In this document: one piece after another, positions 1 through 6,989 of the stretch | Layout: each line of letters begins with the position of its first letter | How positions within the stretch are numbered: position 1 is the first letter of the stretch | NCBI GenBank assembly: GCA_905479795.1 | Contig: CAJQNX010000063.1 | Location: forward strand, 1-25,198 | From: an uncultured Candidatus Midichloriaceae bacterium | GTDB taxonomy: Bacteria; Pseudomonadota; Alphaproteobacteria; Rickettsiales; Midichloriaceae | DNA: 25,198 bases | Reading direction: 5' to 3' | Notes under the pieces: model-generated | Told to the model about the DNA's origin: nothing | The model's database searches: none | Seen by the model: only the letters and a program-made list of their open reading frames with translations | Translations under genes and position numbers: made by a program

Positions 1-662
1 TAGGACCACATAAATTCAATTATGGAGAAATTGAAAAAAAGAATCGAATTGGAATCACAAATGGATTAGCTTATACTGAAGCAGGGGGTGATTTACTTGC
101 AATAGAAGCCGTTAAATACAAAGGTAAGGGTAATATTAAGATTACTGGCAAATTAGGGGATGTAATGAAGGAATCTGTTCAGGCAGCCCATAGTTATATT
201 CATTCAAGAGCAAAAAATTACGGAATTAAGGAAGATTTATTTCAAAAATTCGATGTTCATGTTCATGTGCCTGAAGGAGCAACTCCAAAAGATGGGCCTT
301 CAGCTGGCATAGCAATCTCTACTTCCATTGTTTCCATATTTACTGAAATACCAGTAAAAAAAGATATCGCAATGACAGGTGAAATTACTTTAAGTGGTAA
401 TGTTTTACCTATTGGTGGATTAAAGGAAAAATTACTAGCAGCCCTAAGAGCTGGCGTTAAAACAGTTATTATACCTAAGGAAAACTATAAAGATATGCAG
501 GAAATGCCAAAAGAAGTAAGTGAAAATATGAACACTATATTTGTCGAATCTTTTGATGAGGTGATTGAACATGCACTAGAGAAGAAGATACAAATTATTC
601 CTGATAAAATTTGCGAAAATTTGACAGAAGACAAACATAACCAAGTATTCCAAAAACACTAA
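1..662 (+). CDS. lon: Lon ATP-dependent protease, C-terminal part (5' end outside window)
   Basis: C-terminal about 219 residues of the cytoplasmic AAA+ protease Lon, which degrades misfolded and regulatory proteins. The frame is open from base 3 and ends in TAA at 660-662, so the gene begins upstream of the window and only the proteolytic domain is visible. Seen directly: the catalytic-serine motif PKDGPSAGIA (Ser about residue 100 of the visible part) and the catalytic-lysine motif LPIGGLKEKL (second Lys, about residue 143). Their spacing of 43 residues matches the Ser679/Lys722 dyad of E. coli Lon. The conserved stretch TGEITLSG lies between them. After the domain there is only a short polar tail. 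rsfS follows after 26 bp on the same strand and may be cotranscribed. Identity is secure; the ATPase part cannot be judged. Confidence 0.96.
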   Translation, partial: GPHKFNYGEIEKKNRIGITNGLAYTEAGGDLLAIEAVKYKGKGNIKITGKLGDVMKESVQAAHSYIHSRAKNYGIKEDLFQKFDVHVHVPEGATPKDGPSAGIAISTSIVSIFTEIPVKKDIAMTGEITLSGNVLPIGGLKEKLLAALRAGVKTVIIPKENYKDMQEMPKEVSENMNTIFVESFDEVIEHALEKKIQIIPDKICENLTEDKHNQVFQKH

Positions 663-688
663 TAATATATACTATATTTAAAAATATA

Positions 689-1006
689 ATGATAGATGCA
701 ATTATAAAATCTGTGCTTGAAAAATTAGATGAGCTTAAAGCGGAGAATGTCAAAATTATCAATCTCGAAAAGAAAAATTTATTATTTAGCAAAGCAATAT
801 TAGCAACGGGTAGTTCCTCAAGACATGTATTGAGCTTATCAGATAATATAAGCGATTTGCTAAAGCAAAAATATAAAATATATACTAGAAGTGAAGGTCA
901 TGCTTCTAGTGAGTGGATTTTAATCGATGCAGAAAAATTTATAATAAATATTTTTCAGAAGGAAGCTCGAGAAAAGTATAATTTAGAAGAAGTTTGGAAA
1001 AGATAG
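689..1006 (+). CDS. rsfS: Ribosomal silencing factor RsfS (Iojap/DUF143 family)
   Basis: A 105-residue protein of the RsfS family. Family members bind ribosomal protein L14 on the 50S subunit and block subunit joining when nutrients are short. Family signatures seen: ATGSSSRHV at residues 39-47, EGHASSEWILID at about 69-80, and the C-terminal pattern FQKEAREKYNLEEVW. The length is typical for the short bacterial form. The ATG at 689 is the first in-frame start after lon, 26 bp downstream of the lon stop, with no strong Shine-Dalgarno sequence. In many bacteria rsfS sits beside nadD; here the neighbour is lon. A strong hairpin 43 bp after the stop probably ends the transcript. Confidence 0.93.
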   Translation: MIDAIIKSVLEKLDELKAENVKIINLEKKNLLFSKAILATGSSSRHVLSLSDNISDLLKQKYKIYTRSEGHASSEWILIDAEKFIINIFQKEAREKYNLEEVWKR

Positions 1007-1048
1007 CTTAACCAAATTTAATTTTATATATTTAGAAGTAAAAATAGA

Positions 1049-1070
1049 AAGCTAGATGTAAATCTAGCTT
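1049..1070. terminator. Bidirectional hairpin between convergent rsfS and patatin genes
   Basis: A perfect 9-bp inverted repeat, AAGCTAGAT - GTAA - ATCTAGCTT, lies between the stops of rsfS (+) and the patatin gene (-). On the minus strand the stem is followed by a T-rich tract (TTTCTATTTTTAC). On the plus strand it is followed by a less clean CTAAAAATTATTT. It therefore fits best as terminator of the patatin gene and probably also serves rsfS. Confidence 0.7.
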
Positions 1071-1092
1071 CTAAAAATTATTTCCATGTTAT

Positions 1093-2418
1093 CTATAAAA
1101 GTACGTGTTCTAATTCGCTGTAATAAGTGCTATCTACGTAGTTATCATTAATAAATTCATTCTCATCTGAATATGGATCGCTACCCTCTATCTCACTCAA
1201 ATTAGATTTTAAACTATACGAAGCTGATGCAATACTAAAAATGGCTTTCAGTTCATCAATATAGTATTCTTTGAACAACTCATTTCCACCACTTACGAAC
1301 GTACTTTTAGTTGCAAATTTCATACTAGATAATTTAAACCCTTCGTAACCAATTGTCAAAATACCTGCCATAATTTTTACTGGAGTTTTTAAGTTACTAA
1401 CTAATGAATAAGCTCCATTTTTAAAATAATCAAAATATCCAATTTTATTAACTTCAAGATCATTTGTAATTAAGCTATTTGCAGATAAAATATTCGCAAC
1501 TTTATGTATTAAATCTTGATTATCAGCAATGTATTTTTGGGCAATGTCTTGGAGATGTTCTATATTTTCTTCAGAATTATCATCTAATGAATTCATCTTA
1601 TCTGAAATTATTGGATTTAATCTGTAATAATTTTCGCCAAATAATTCTTGAGATAACTGCTGATTATTTAATGACGAAGATTCAAGTGCTATATCAAGTA
1701 TATTATTTTTAGTAAATAACCAATCTAAGATTCCAAAATTTTTATAACTGCTCTGATTAGTGTGTGTTGCCTTTCCTGTACCCAGTGAAATTACAATTAA
1801 ATTATCTAAATCAACTAAATCCTCGATTGTGCTATTTTTTACCATGTCTACATAGCCTGAGATTGTTGAGGTATTACTAATAACAGCACCATCAATATAA
1901 AAATCATCATTTATTTGTTTTGGATTAAAATAGTATGGGGCTGATATACTTGCACCTAAAATATCTTTTAATAAGGCATCTTCATTTGAATTTTTTAATG
2001 CTTTTAGAGTTGAGCATACTTTAGGGCTATAATCATTTAAATTAAAAGCAGTAATTGAAGTAGATTTAATTTCAGATAATTTAATATTTTTGAAAGTTTT
2101 TTCCAGCAAATTATCTAATCCACTTCTACTATACTTTGCATCAAATAATCCCCAACCTTTTTCACTAAAGATATTTTTTGAATTACTATTTGTCATATTT
2201 AATATTTCTTGAGAGGTATGTAAAGGTCTTCCTGCTTCATCTTTTAGCGCTAAATTAGCCACTATTAATGCTCCAGCTGAAGTTCCAGTAAAGTAGTCTA
2301 TATTTTCCGATATAGGGTGCCCCACTAGTTTTTCAATTTCATTTAAAATTGTAATGGGTATCACACTTTTTACCCCCCCACCATCTATTGAGAGTAATAT
2401 ATTTGTTTTATTAGTCAT
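1093..2418 (-). CDS. Patatin-like phospholipase, possible secreted effector
   Basis: A patatin-family lipid acyl hydrolase of about 441 residues. Counted from the ATG, the catalytic elements are all visible: oxyanion-hole motif DGGGVKS near residue 13, nucleophile elbow GTSAG with Ser47, and the DGA motif with Asp176 completing the Ser-Asp dyad. The usual NNP after DGA/DGG is replaced by SNTS. The patatin fold should occupy about residues 5-200; the C-terminal half (about 240 residues) is not recognised. A longer frame starts at GTG 2430, but GGAAG sits five bases before the ATG at 2418 and nothing similar precedes the GTG, so the ATG is preferred. There is no signal peptide, as in rickettsial patatins (Pat1/Pat2), which are exported without one and have phospholipase A2 activity. 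A role in host-membrane damage is inferred from family; a housekeeping or defence role is possible. It is a single-gene unit with its own hairpin terminator. Confidence 0.85.
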   Translation of the reverse strand: MTNKTNILLSIDGGGVKSVIPITILNEIEKLVGHPISENIDYFTGTSAGALIVANLALKDEAGRPLHTSQEILNMTNSNSKNIFSEKGWGLFDAKYSRSGLDNLLEKTFKNIKLSEIKSTSITAFNLNDYSPKVCSTLKALKNSNEDALLKDILGASISAPYYFNPKQINDDFYIDGAVISNTSTISGYVDMVKNSTIEDLVDLDNLIVISLGTGKATHTNQSSYKNFGILDWLFTKNNILDIALESSSLNNQQLSQELFGENYYRLNPIISDKMNSLDDNSEENIEHLQDIAQKYIADNQDLIHKVANILSANSLITNDLEVNKIGYFDYFKNGAYSLVSNLKTPVKIMAGILTIGYEGFKLSSMKFATKSTFVSGGNELFKEYYIDELKAIFSIASASYSLKSNLSEIEGSDPYSDENEFINDNYVDSTYYSELEHVLL

Positions 2419-2488
2419 AGTCACTTCCACAAAATAGTTCTATATATTTGATGGTAACTTTTACACAACCGCAAGTAAAGTTAATTTT

Positions 2489-2515
2489 ATTATATATCTT
2501 TTAGAAATTAGTCAA
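2489..2515 (-). promoter_or_regulatory. Candidate promoter of the patatin gene
   Basis: Reading the minus strand, TTGACT (2515-2510) is followed after 15 bp by TATAAT (2494-2489), about 70 bp before the ATG at 2418. The hexamers are near consensus, but the spacer is shorter than the usual 17 bp and such matches are common in AT-rich DNA. Confidence 0.4.
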
Positions 2516-2707
2516 AAATATCATTATTTTTTAGATTTAATATACTAAACTCCTACTATATGAGTTAAAAAATAGAAAATCAGATAATCATAGAAAGACA
2601 GCACTTGATATTATTTTATTACTAAATTATGATTACCTAAATAAGGCATAGTTTCTGTTTTGTTGAAGGAATTAGTGTAACATCCTGTTAACTGCATCTA
2701 TTATATC

Positions 2708-2713
2708 TATAAT
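2708..2713 (+). promoter_or_regulatory. Candidate -10 box of the small lipoprotein gene
   Basis: A perfect TATAAT lies 32 bp before the ATG at 2746. No convincing -35 hexamer is placed 17 bp upstream. The rest of the 2431-2745 gap shows no open frame or RNA gene that I can recognise. Confidence 0.3.
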
Positions 2714-2745
2714 TCATATAAATATAACGATTCCGGTTACATTCA

Positions 2746-3063
2746 ATGCTTAAATTTATTACATTAAGTTTTTTTGTCTCTTTCTTTGCATTATCTGGGT
2801 GCAATAAAGAAATAAATGAAGTTACTTTGACCTCTACAGATAAAAATCAAATATTTAATTCAGGATATAGTAGAAAAGAAATTAATAATACATCTAAAAC
2901 TAAAGATACGCCTGTGAAATCTAAAAAGATATCGCAATCCATTACTGAACACCTACTATCAGAAAGAGATGGATATTTAAATATGTACGCTGAAGAGATG
3001 AAAGATATGAAATATGATAGAAAAAAATATTTAGAAGGAATAATAAAAAATCTGGTGATTTGA
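2746..3063 (+). CDS. Small predicted lipoprotein of unknown function
   Basis: A 105-residue protein that I do not recognise. The first 19 residues form a lipoprotein signal peptide: one Lys at position 3, a hydrophobic run FITLSFFVSFFA, and a lipobox LSGC ending at Cys19. The mature part is about 87 residues, very polar and rich in Lys, Ser, Thr and Glu, with no membrane segment. It looks partly disordered with a helical C-terminal half. Residue +2 after Cys is Asn; an Asp there would signal inner-membrane retention in E. coli, so outer-membrane sorting is possible. It stands alone between the patatin promoter and a degenerate gap. Codon use looks like that of the neighbours. Expression is likely but not shown. 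Confidence 0.65.
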   Translation: MLKFITLSFFVSFFALSGCNKEINEVTLTSTDKNQIFNSGYSRKEINNTSKTKDTPVKSKKISQSITEHLLSERDGYLNMYAEEMKDMKYDRKKYLEGIIKNLVI

Positions 3064-3129
3064 ACAATTTCTAAAAACAAGATAATTAGATAGTGATCAT
3101 TGAAAGCTGCTAACTCAATAATTATTTTG

Positions 3130-3151
3130 AAAAAAATTACTGGGTTGTAAT
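3130..3151 (-). terminator. Candidate terminator for leftward transcription from rplU-rpmA-tRNA-Ile
   Basis: On the minus strand ATTAC - AACCCA - GTAAT is followed directly by a run of six more Ts (seven in all). The 5-bp stem is weak and AT-rich. It lies about 330 bp beyond the tRNA 3' end, so assigning it to that transcript is inference. Confidence 0.35.
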
Positions 3152-3342
3152 AATTTTCATAAATATAGATAATACTTTTTATAAATAATGCTTGCTAAAA
3201 ATTTTACAAAGCTAAAAAACAGAGAATCAGGTCTAGTATACTCTGCACCATAACTAAAGTGGCTTAGTTGCAAAGCTATATTTTAAGGTGATACATAAAG
3301 TATAGGTGCTCTAATAAAGCTTATACCTCACATACAAATTAA

Positions 3343-3478
3343 AAGTTTGCTCTTCTTAAAGATATTGCTCCTTTAGAAGGATATTATAGCTATGCAGCTT
3401 TTTTAGAAGATTTAATTAATCCTTTATATTATGCGACAGAGTATACGACAGAATATATTTTTTATATTATTGAGAAAA

Positions 3479-3480
<2 letters not shown>
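3343..3480 (+). pseudogene. Coding-like remnant in the gap upstream of tRNA-Ile
   Basis: The 415-bp gap 3064-3478 holds no intact gene. From just after a TAA at 3340-3342 the plus frame is open for 46 codons up to the tRNA and reads like protein, with Tyr-rich stretches such as LEGYYSYAAFLEDL and YATEYTTEYIFYIIEKM. There is no ATG or ribosome binding site in front, and the frame then runs through the antisense of the tRNA. It may be the tail of a decayed gene or chance. The part from 3064 to 3340 shows nothing else I can name. Confidence 0.25.
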
Positions 3481-3555
<75 letters not shown>

Positions 3556-3573
3556 ATTCACGAAATTATTCTA

Positions 3574-3822
3574 TTAAATTACGGAGATATATGTACGATT
3601 TTTCTTTCCAGAAGAAAAACTTACTCTTCCAGAAGTTATAGCAAAAATTGTATGATCTTTACCGATACCTACATTGTCACCGGGATAAAATTTAGTTCCA
3701 CGTTGACGAACTATTATATTACCAGGAATTACAACTTCACCACCGAATTTTTTGAAGCCTAATCTTTTGCTATGAGAATCTCTTCCATTTTTGGAACTAC
3801 CACCAGCTTTTTTGGTTGCCAT
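3574..3822 (-). CDS. rpmA: 50S ribosomal protein L27 (bL27)
   Basis: An 82-residue large-subunit protein whose N-terminal tail reaches the peptidyl-transferase centre. The family opening MATKKAGGSSKNGRDS is complete and needs no N-terminal processing, unlike in Firmicutes. The core motifs GNIIVRQRGTKFYPG and VGIGKDHTIFA follow. The start ATG at 3822 lies one base after the rplU stop. Its ribosome binding site AGAGGA overlaps the last codons of rplU, so the two genes are translationally linked. The length is normal for alphaproteobacteria. Confidence 0.97.
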   Translation of the reverse strand: MATKKAGGSSKNGRDSHSKRLGFKKFGGEVVIPGNIIVRQRGTKFYPGDNVGIGKDHTIFAITSGRVSFSSGKKNRTYISVI

Positions 3823-3823
3823 A

Positions 3824-4147
3824 CTATTTTTCCTCTATTTTAGTTATCCTTAAAACAGTCACATTTTGTCTATGACCCTTCTTTCTTCTATAATTTTGGC
3901 GCCTTTTTTTCTTAAAGACAATAATTTTCTTGTCCTTCATTTGCTCTAAAACTTCAGCCTTAACCTCAGCTGATTCAATAAAGGGCTCTCCTAGTTTAAT
4001 TGCATCACCTTTACTATTGTTATACAATGCAAGAACCTTAGTAAAACTTACTTCCTCTCCAAGCTCGCCATCTAGTTTATCTATCTTAATGACATCTCCT
4101 GCCTTAACGTGATACTGTTTACCACCTGTTTCAATTACAGCTAACAT
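3824..4147 (-). CDS. rplU: 50S ribosomal protein L21 (bL21)
   Basis: A 107-residue 50S protein that binds 23S rRNA near domains I and VI. Seen: the N-terminal MLAVIETGGKQYHV with the invariant GGKQY, a central segment with KLGEPFI, and the basic C-terminal rRNA-binding run FKKKRRQNYRRKKGHRQ. Length and order match the family. It is the first gene of the conserved rplU-rpmA pair. A likely promoter lies 32-60 bp upstream, so the pair appears separate from the atp operon. The start has only a weak Shine-Dalgarno (GAAGACA). Confidence 0.97.
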   Translation of the reverse strand: MLAVIETGGKQYHVKAGDVIKIDKLDGELGEEVSFTKVLALYNNSKGDAIKLGEPFIESAEVKAEVLEQMKDKKIIVFKKKRRQNYRRKKGHRQNVTVLRITKIEEK

Positions 4148-4178
4148 TTGCTTATTTTGTCTTCAGTTAAAGTCATAT

Positions 4179-4206
4179 TTTTAATCTCATATGTTAAAAA
4201 AGTCAA
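4179..4206 (-). promoter_or_regulatory. Candidate promoter of rplU-rpmA-tRNA-Ile
   Basis: On the minus strand TTGACT (4206-4201) and TTAAAA (4184-4179) are separated by 16 bp, about 32 bp before the rplU start. The -35 is close to consensus and the -10 is poor. It lies after a weak hairpin that may end the atp operon. Confidence 0.4.
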
Positions 4207-4239
4207 TTAAAATAACAATTTATCCATCATAATATAAAG

Positions 4240-4255
4240 TAGCAATTTACTGCTA
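4240..4255 (-). terminator. Weak hairpin after atpC
   Basis: On the minus strand TAGCA - GTAAAT - TGCTA begins 8 bp after the atpC stop and is followed by CTTTATATT. The 5-bp stem and interrupted T tract make it a weak candidate terminator of the atp operon. Confidence 0.35.
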
Positions 4256-4262
4256 TACATTA

Positions 4263-4652
4263 TTATTTATCATTATTTGAAAAATATTGTGCTAAGTAAT
4301 TATAAAAATCTTTTTCATTTATATCACTAGAGCTGTCTATTTTTCTGTTAATAAATTCTCTTTCCAATTTTTTTGCACTCGTAATATTCATGGCATACTC
4401 ACTATTAATCTCACATATATTAGTATTATTATCAAAGCGTAAAAATGATTCAGATATAATAAAAATAGGGACAAAGCTTGTCTTTTTATTTATTGATATA
4501 ATCCCTGTTTTTAGTAAGCTGATATAATTTTCATGATTTGGTAATAACTCAAAAACTCCAAATTCACCAGGTAAGGATATATTATCATGATAGGAATCCT
4601 CAATACCTCCCTCAGGTGTTGTTATTTTTAGATTAATTTTAGCTTTAGACAT
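4263..4652 (-). CDS. atpC: F1F0 ATP synthase, epsilon subunit
   Basis: A 129-residue subunit of the central stalk, which couples rotation to catalysis and can inhibit ATP hydrolysis. Seen: the N-terminal beta-sandwich start INLKITTPEGG, the conserved LPGEFGVFELLPNHENYISLLKTG pattern (residues about 27-50, like the family's G.LGVLPGHAPLLT.L.pG), and a C-terminal helical part of about 45 residues with a charged segment AKKLEREFINR. It is the last gene of atpHAGDC, 10 bp after atpD. It is divergent in sequence, and its identity rests on both motif and position. Confidence 0.93.
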   Translation of the reverse strand: MSKAKINLKITTPEGGIEDSYHDNISLPGEFGVFELLPNHENYISLLKTGIISINKKTSFVPIFIISESFLRFDNNTNICEINSEYAMNITSAKKLEREFINRKIDSSSDINEKDFYNYLAQYFSNNDK

Positions 4653-4662
4653 ATTTTATAAC

Positions 4663-6069
4663 TTATTCTAAGTTCTTTGCCTTTTCTAAGGCTTCTTCAA
4701 TGCTGCCAACCATATAAAATGCCATCTCTGGAATATCGTCATATTTACCCTCAACTATATCTTTAAATCCTTTAATAGTATCCTGCAAAGCAACAAATTT
4801 TCCTGGAGAACCAGTAAAAACCTCTGCAACATGAAATGGTTGAGATAGAAATTTTTGAATTTTTCTAGCTCTCGAAACAATTAATTTATCACTTTCAGAA
4901 AGCTCATCCATCCCTAAAATCACTATTATATCCTGTAGTGATTTATATGTTTGTAGCGTCTTTTGAACCGCTCTAGCAACCTTATAATGTTCCTCACCCA
5001 CTATGTCCTTAGACAATGCTTGGGATGTGCTATCTAACGGATCAATTGCAGGATATATTCCCTGTTCTGCAATTTGCCTATTTAAAACAGTAGTTGCATC
5101 AAGGTGAGAAAATGATGTAGATGGAGCTGGATCAGTTAAATCATCAGCTGGAACATATATTGCTTGCACTGAAGTGATTGAACCGGTTTTTGTTGAAGTA
5201 ATTCTCTCTTGAAGATCTGCCATTTCTGTCGCAAGGGTTGGTTGATAACCAACTGCGGATGGTATTCTTCCAAGTAATGCAGAAATTTCAGCACCAGCCT
5301 GAGTAAATCTAAAAATATTGTCTACAAAAAACAATACATCTTGCTGCTCTTGATCTCTAAAGTACTCAGCAATTGAAAGACCAGTTAATCCCACCCTTAA
5401 CCTTGCACCAGGTGGCTCATTCATCTGCCCATAAACTAAGCTTACTTTTGAATTGGCAATATTTTTTTCATCAATAACTTTGGAATCAATCATTTCATGA
5501 TATAGATCATTACCCTCTCTTGTTCTTTCACCAACACCTGCAAAAACTGAATAGCCACCATGCGCTTTGGCAATATTGTTAATCAACTCCATTATCAGCA
5601 CTGTTTTTCCAACACCTGCACCTCCGAATAAACCAATCTTGCCACCTTTTATATATGGTGCCAGCAAATCAACAACTTTTATCCCTGTTGTTAAAATTTC
5701 TGTCTCTGTTGATAAAGATTCAAGCGCTGGAGATTTTTTATGAATAGATGCATAATTTTCGCTTTCTATTTTTCCTTTTTGGTCGATTGGATTGCCGACA
5801 ACATCCATGATTCTTCCAAGTGTTCCTTTCCCAACAGGTACTGTTATTGATTTGCCCGTATCAACGACTTCATCTCCTCTCTTTAACCCATCAGTTAAAT
5901 CCATTGCAATTGCCCTGATCACACCGTCTCCTATATGCTGTACCACCTCAAAAACAATTTCTCTACTTTTATCTTTATATTTCAAAGCATTGAGCATGTT
6001 AGGCATTTCACCTTCAAATTTAATATCTACTACTGCACCAAAAATTTGCGATATTTTTCCTTTATTCAT
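4663..6069 (-). CDS. atpD: F1F0 ATP synthase, beta subunit (catalytic)
   Basis: The catalytic F1 subunit, 468 residues from the chosen start. Seen: Walker A GGAGVGKT with Lys155 and the GER motif with Glu181, both at the same numbering as in E. coli. Walker B VLFFVDNIFRF and the ALLGRIPSAVGYQPTLATEM block follow, and near the C-terminus is a DELSEED-loop variant reading DELSESD. An in-frame ATG at 6087 would add six residues. The ATG at 6069 is preferred: its product begins MNKGKISQIFGAVVDI, aligned with other beta subunits, and a GGATGG lies about ten bases before it. It is the fourth gene of the operon, after atpG. Confidence 0.97.
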   Translation of the reverse strand: MNKGKISQIFGAVVDIKFEGEMPNMLNALKYKDKSREIVFEVVQHIGDGVIRAIAMDLTDGLKRGDEVVDTGKSITVPVGKGTLGRIMDVVGNPIDQKGKIESENYASIHKKSPALESLSTETEILTTGIKVVDLLAPYIKGGKIGLFGGAGVGKTVLIMELINNIAKAHGGYSVFAGVGERTREGNDLYHEMIDSKVIDEKNIANSKVSLVYGQMNEPPGARLRVGLTGLSIAEYFRDQEQQDVLFFVDNIFRFTQAGAEISALLGRIPSAVGYQPTLATEMADLQERITSTKTGSITSVQAIYVPADDLTDPAPSTSFSHLDATTVLNRQIAEQGIYPAIDPLDSTSQALSKDIVGEEHYKVARAVQKTLQTYKSLQDIIVILGMDELSESDKLIVSRARKIQKFLSQPFHVAEVFTGSPGKFVALQDTIKGFKDIVEGKYDDIPEMAFYMVGSIEEALEKAKNLE

Positions 6070-6098
6070 ATATGTGTTACCATCCAAATTATTTATAT

Positions 6099-6986
6099 TC
6101 AGTTAGTTGCCTCTGCCCCAGAAATAATTTCAATTAATTCTTTCGTGATAATAGCTTGTCTATTCCTGTTATAAAGCAAATTCAACTCTTTAAGCATTTT
6201 GTCAGAATTTTTCGTTGCACTATCCATTGCTAGCATCCTTGCTGAATGTTCGCAAGTTAAACTATTAGAACATACATGCAGGATTGTGGCATTAATATAA
6301 TTTTGAATCAATTTTTCCAAAATTATTTCCAAATTGTTGTCAAATTCAAAGATCTCTTTATCTGATTTTGCAAAACAACTAAGATTTTCTATTTCATCGA
6401 TTTGCAGAGGCAATAATTTAATGTCTTCAACCTGTTGATTTAAAACAGATTTAAATTTTGTATACACTATTCTGCATTCACTAAATTCTCCATTTAAAAA
6501 AACACTCTTAATCTCTCTACTAAGCAAAGCTGATACATTATAGGAAATTTTTTTATTATTTTTCCTGAAAAATGGCAGGCTTTTTTCAATATTCTCTTTA
6601 TGATGAGCTTGCATGTATTGAGAAATCTTATTACCAACACAGAAAATTTTAGCATTTTTATTCACTTGTAATTCTGAAGTAATATGACTAATTATTTTTG
6701 AATTAAATGAACCGCATAGCCCTTTATCTGAACCAAAAACAACAAACAATACATTTGATTCTTTTTTATTCTGAAATAAAGAAATGTATCGCCTAAAAAG
6801 CTCCGGATTTTTGCTATTCACATCAATTAAAAGTCTTTGAAATACTTTTAAATAAGCATTAGAATTGCTTACACTACTTTGTACACTTCTCAGGCCAGAT
6901 GCGGAAACTATCTTCATTGCCTGAGTAATTTTTTTAGTAGAATTTATTCCTTTTATCCTAGTTTTTATATGTTTTAGTGATGGCAT
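6099..6986 (-). CDS. atpG: F1F0 ATP synthase, gamma subunit (rotor shaft)
   Basis: A 295-residue central rotor shaft of F1. Both ends carry the coiled-coil helices that sit inside the alpha3beta3 ring. The N-terminal signature is KHIKTRIKGINSTKKITQAMKIVSA, shown here split as KHIKTRIKGI and TKKITQAMKIV. The C-terminal signature is YNRNRQAIITKELIEIISGA. In the middle, FGSDKGLCGSFN is the conserved Rossmann-like domain motif. Its start lies three bases after the atpA stop with no clear Shine-Dalgarno, which suggests translational coupling. Confidence 0.96.
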   Translation of the reverse strand: MPSLKHIKTRIKGINSTKKITQAMKIVSASGLRSVQSSVSNSNAYLKVFQRLLIDVNSKNPELFRRYISLFQNKKESNVLFVVFGSDKGLCGSFNSKIISHITSELQVNKNAKIFCVGNKISQYMQAHHKENIEKSLPFFRKNNKKISYNVSALLSREIKSVFLNGEFSECRIVYTKFKSVLNQQVEDIKLLPLQIDEIENLSCFAKSDKEIFEFDNNLEIILEKLIQNYINATILHVCSNSLTCEHSARMLAMDSATKNSDKMLKELNLLYNRNRQAIITKELIEIISGAEATN

Positions 6987-6989
6987 ATT

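Noticed and set aside
1093..2418. Patatin gene as part of a CBASS-type defence system (CapV-like)
   Set aside because: No cyclic-nucleotide synthase or other CBASS partner lies beside it; neighbours are rsfS and a small lipoprotein gene.
2418..2430. GTG start at 2430 for the patatin gene
   Set aside because: No Shine-Dalgarno precedes it, while GGAAG is well placed before the ATG at 2418.
3252..3269. 6-bp hairpin AACTAA...TTAGTT in the gap before tRNA-Ile
   Set aside because: Short AT-rich stem without T tract or neighbouring gene end; expected by chance at this base composition.
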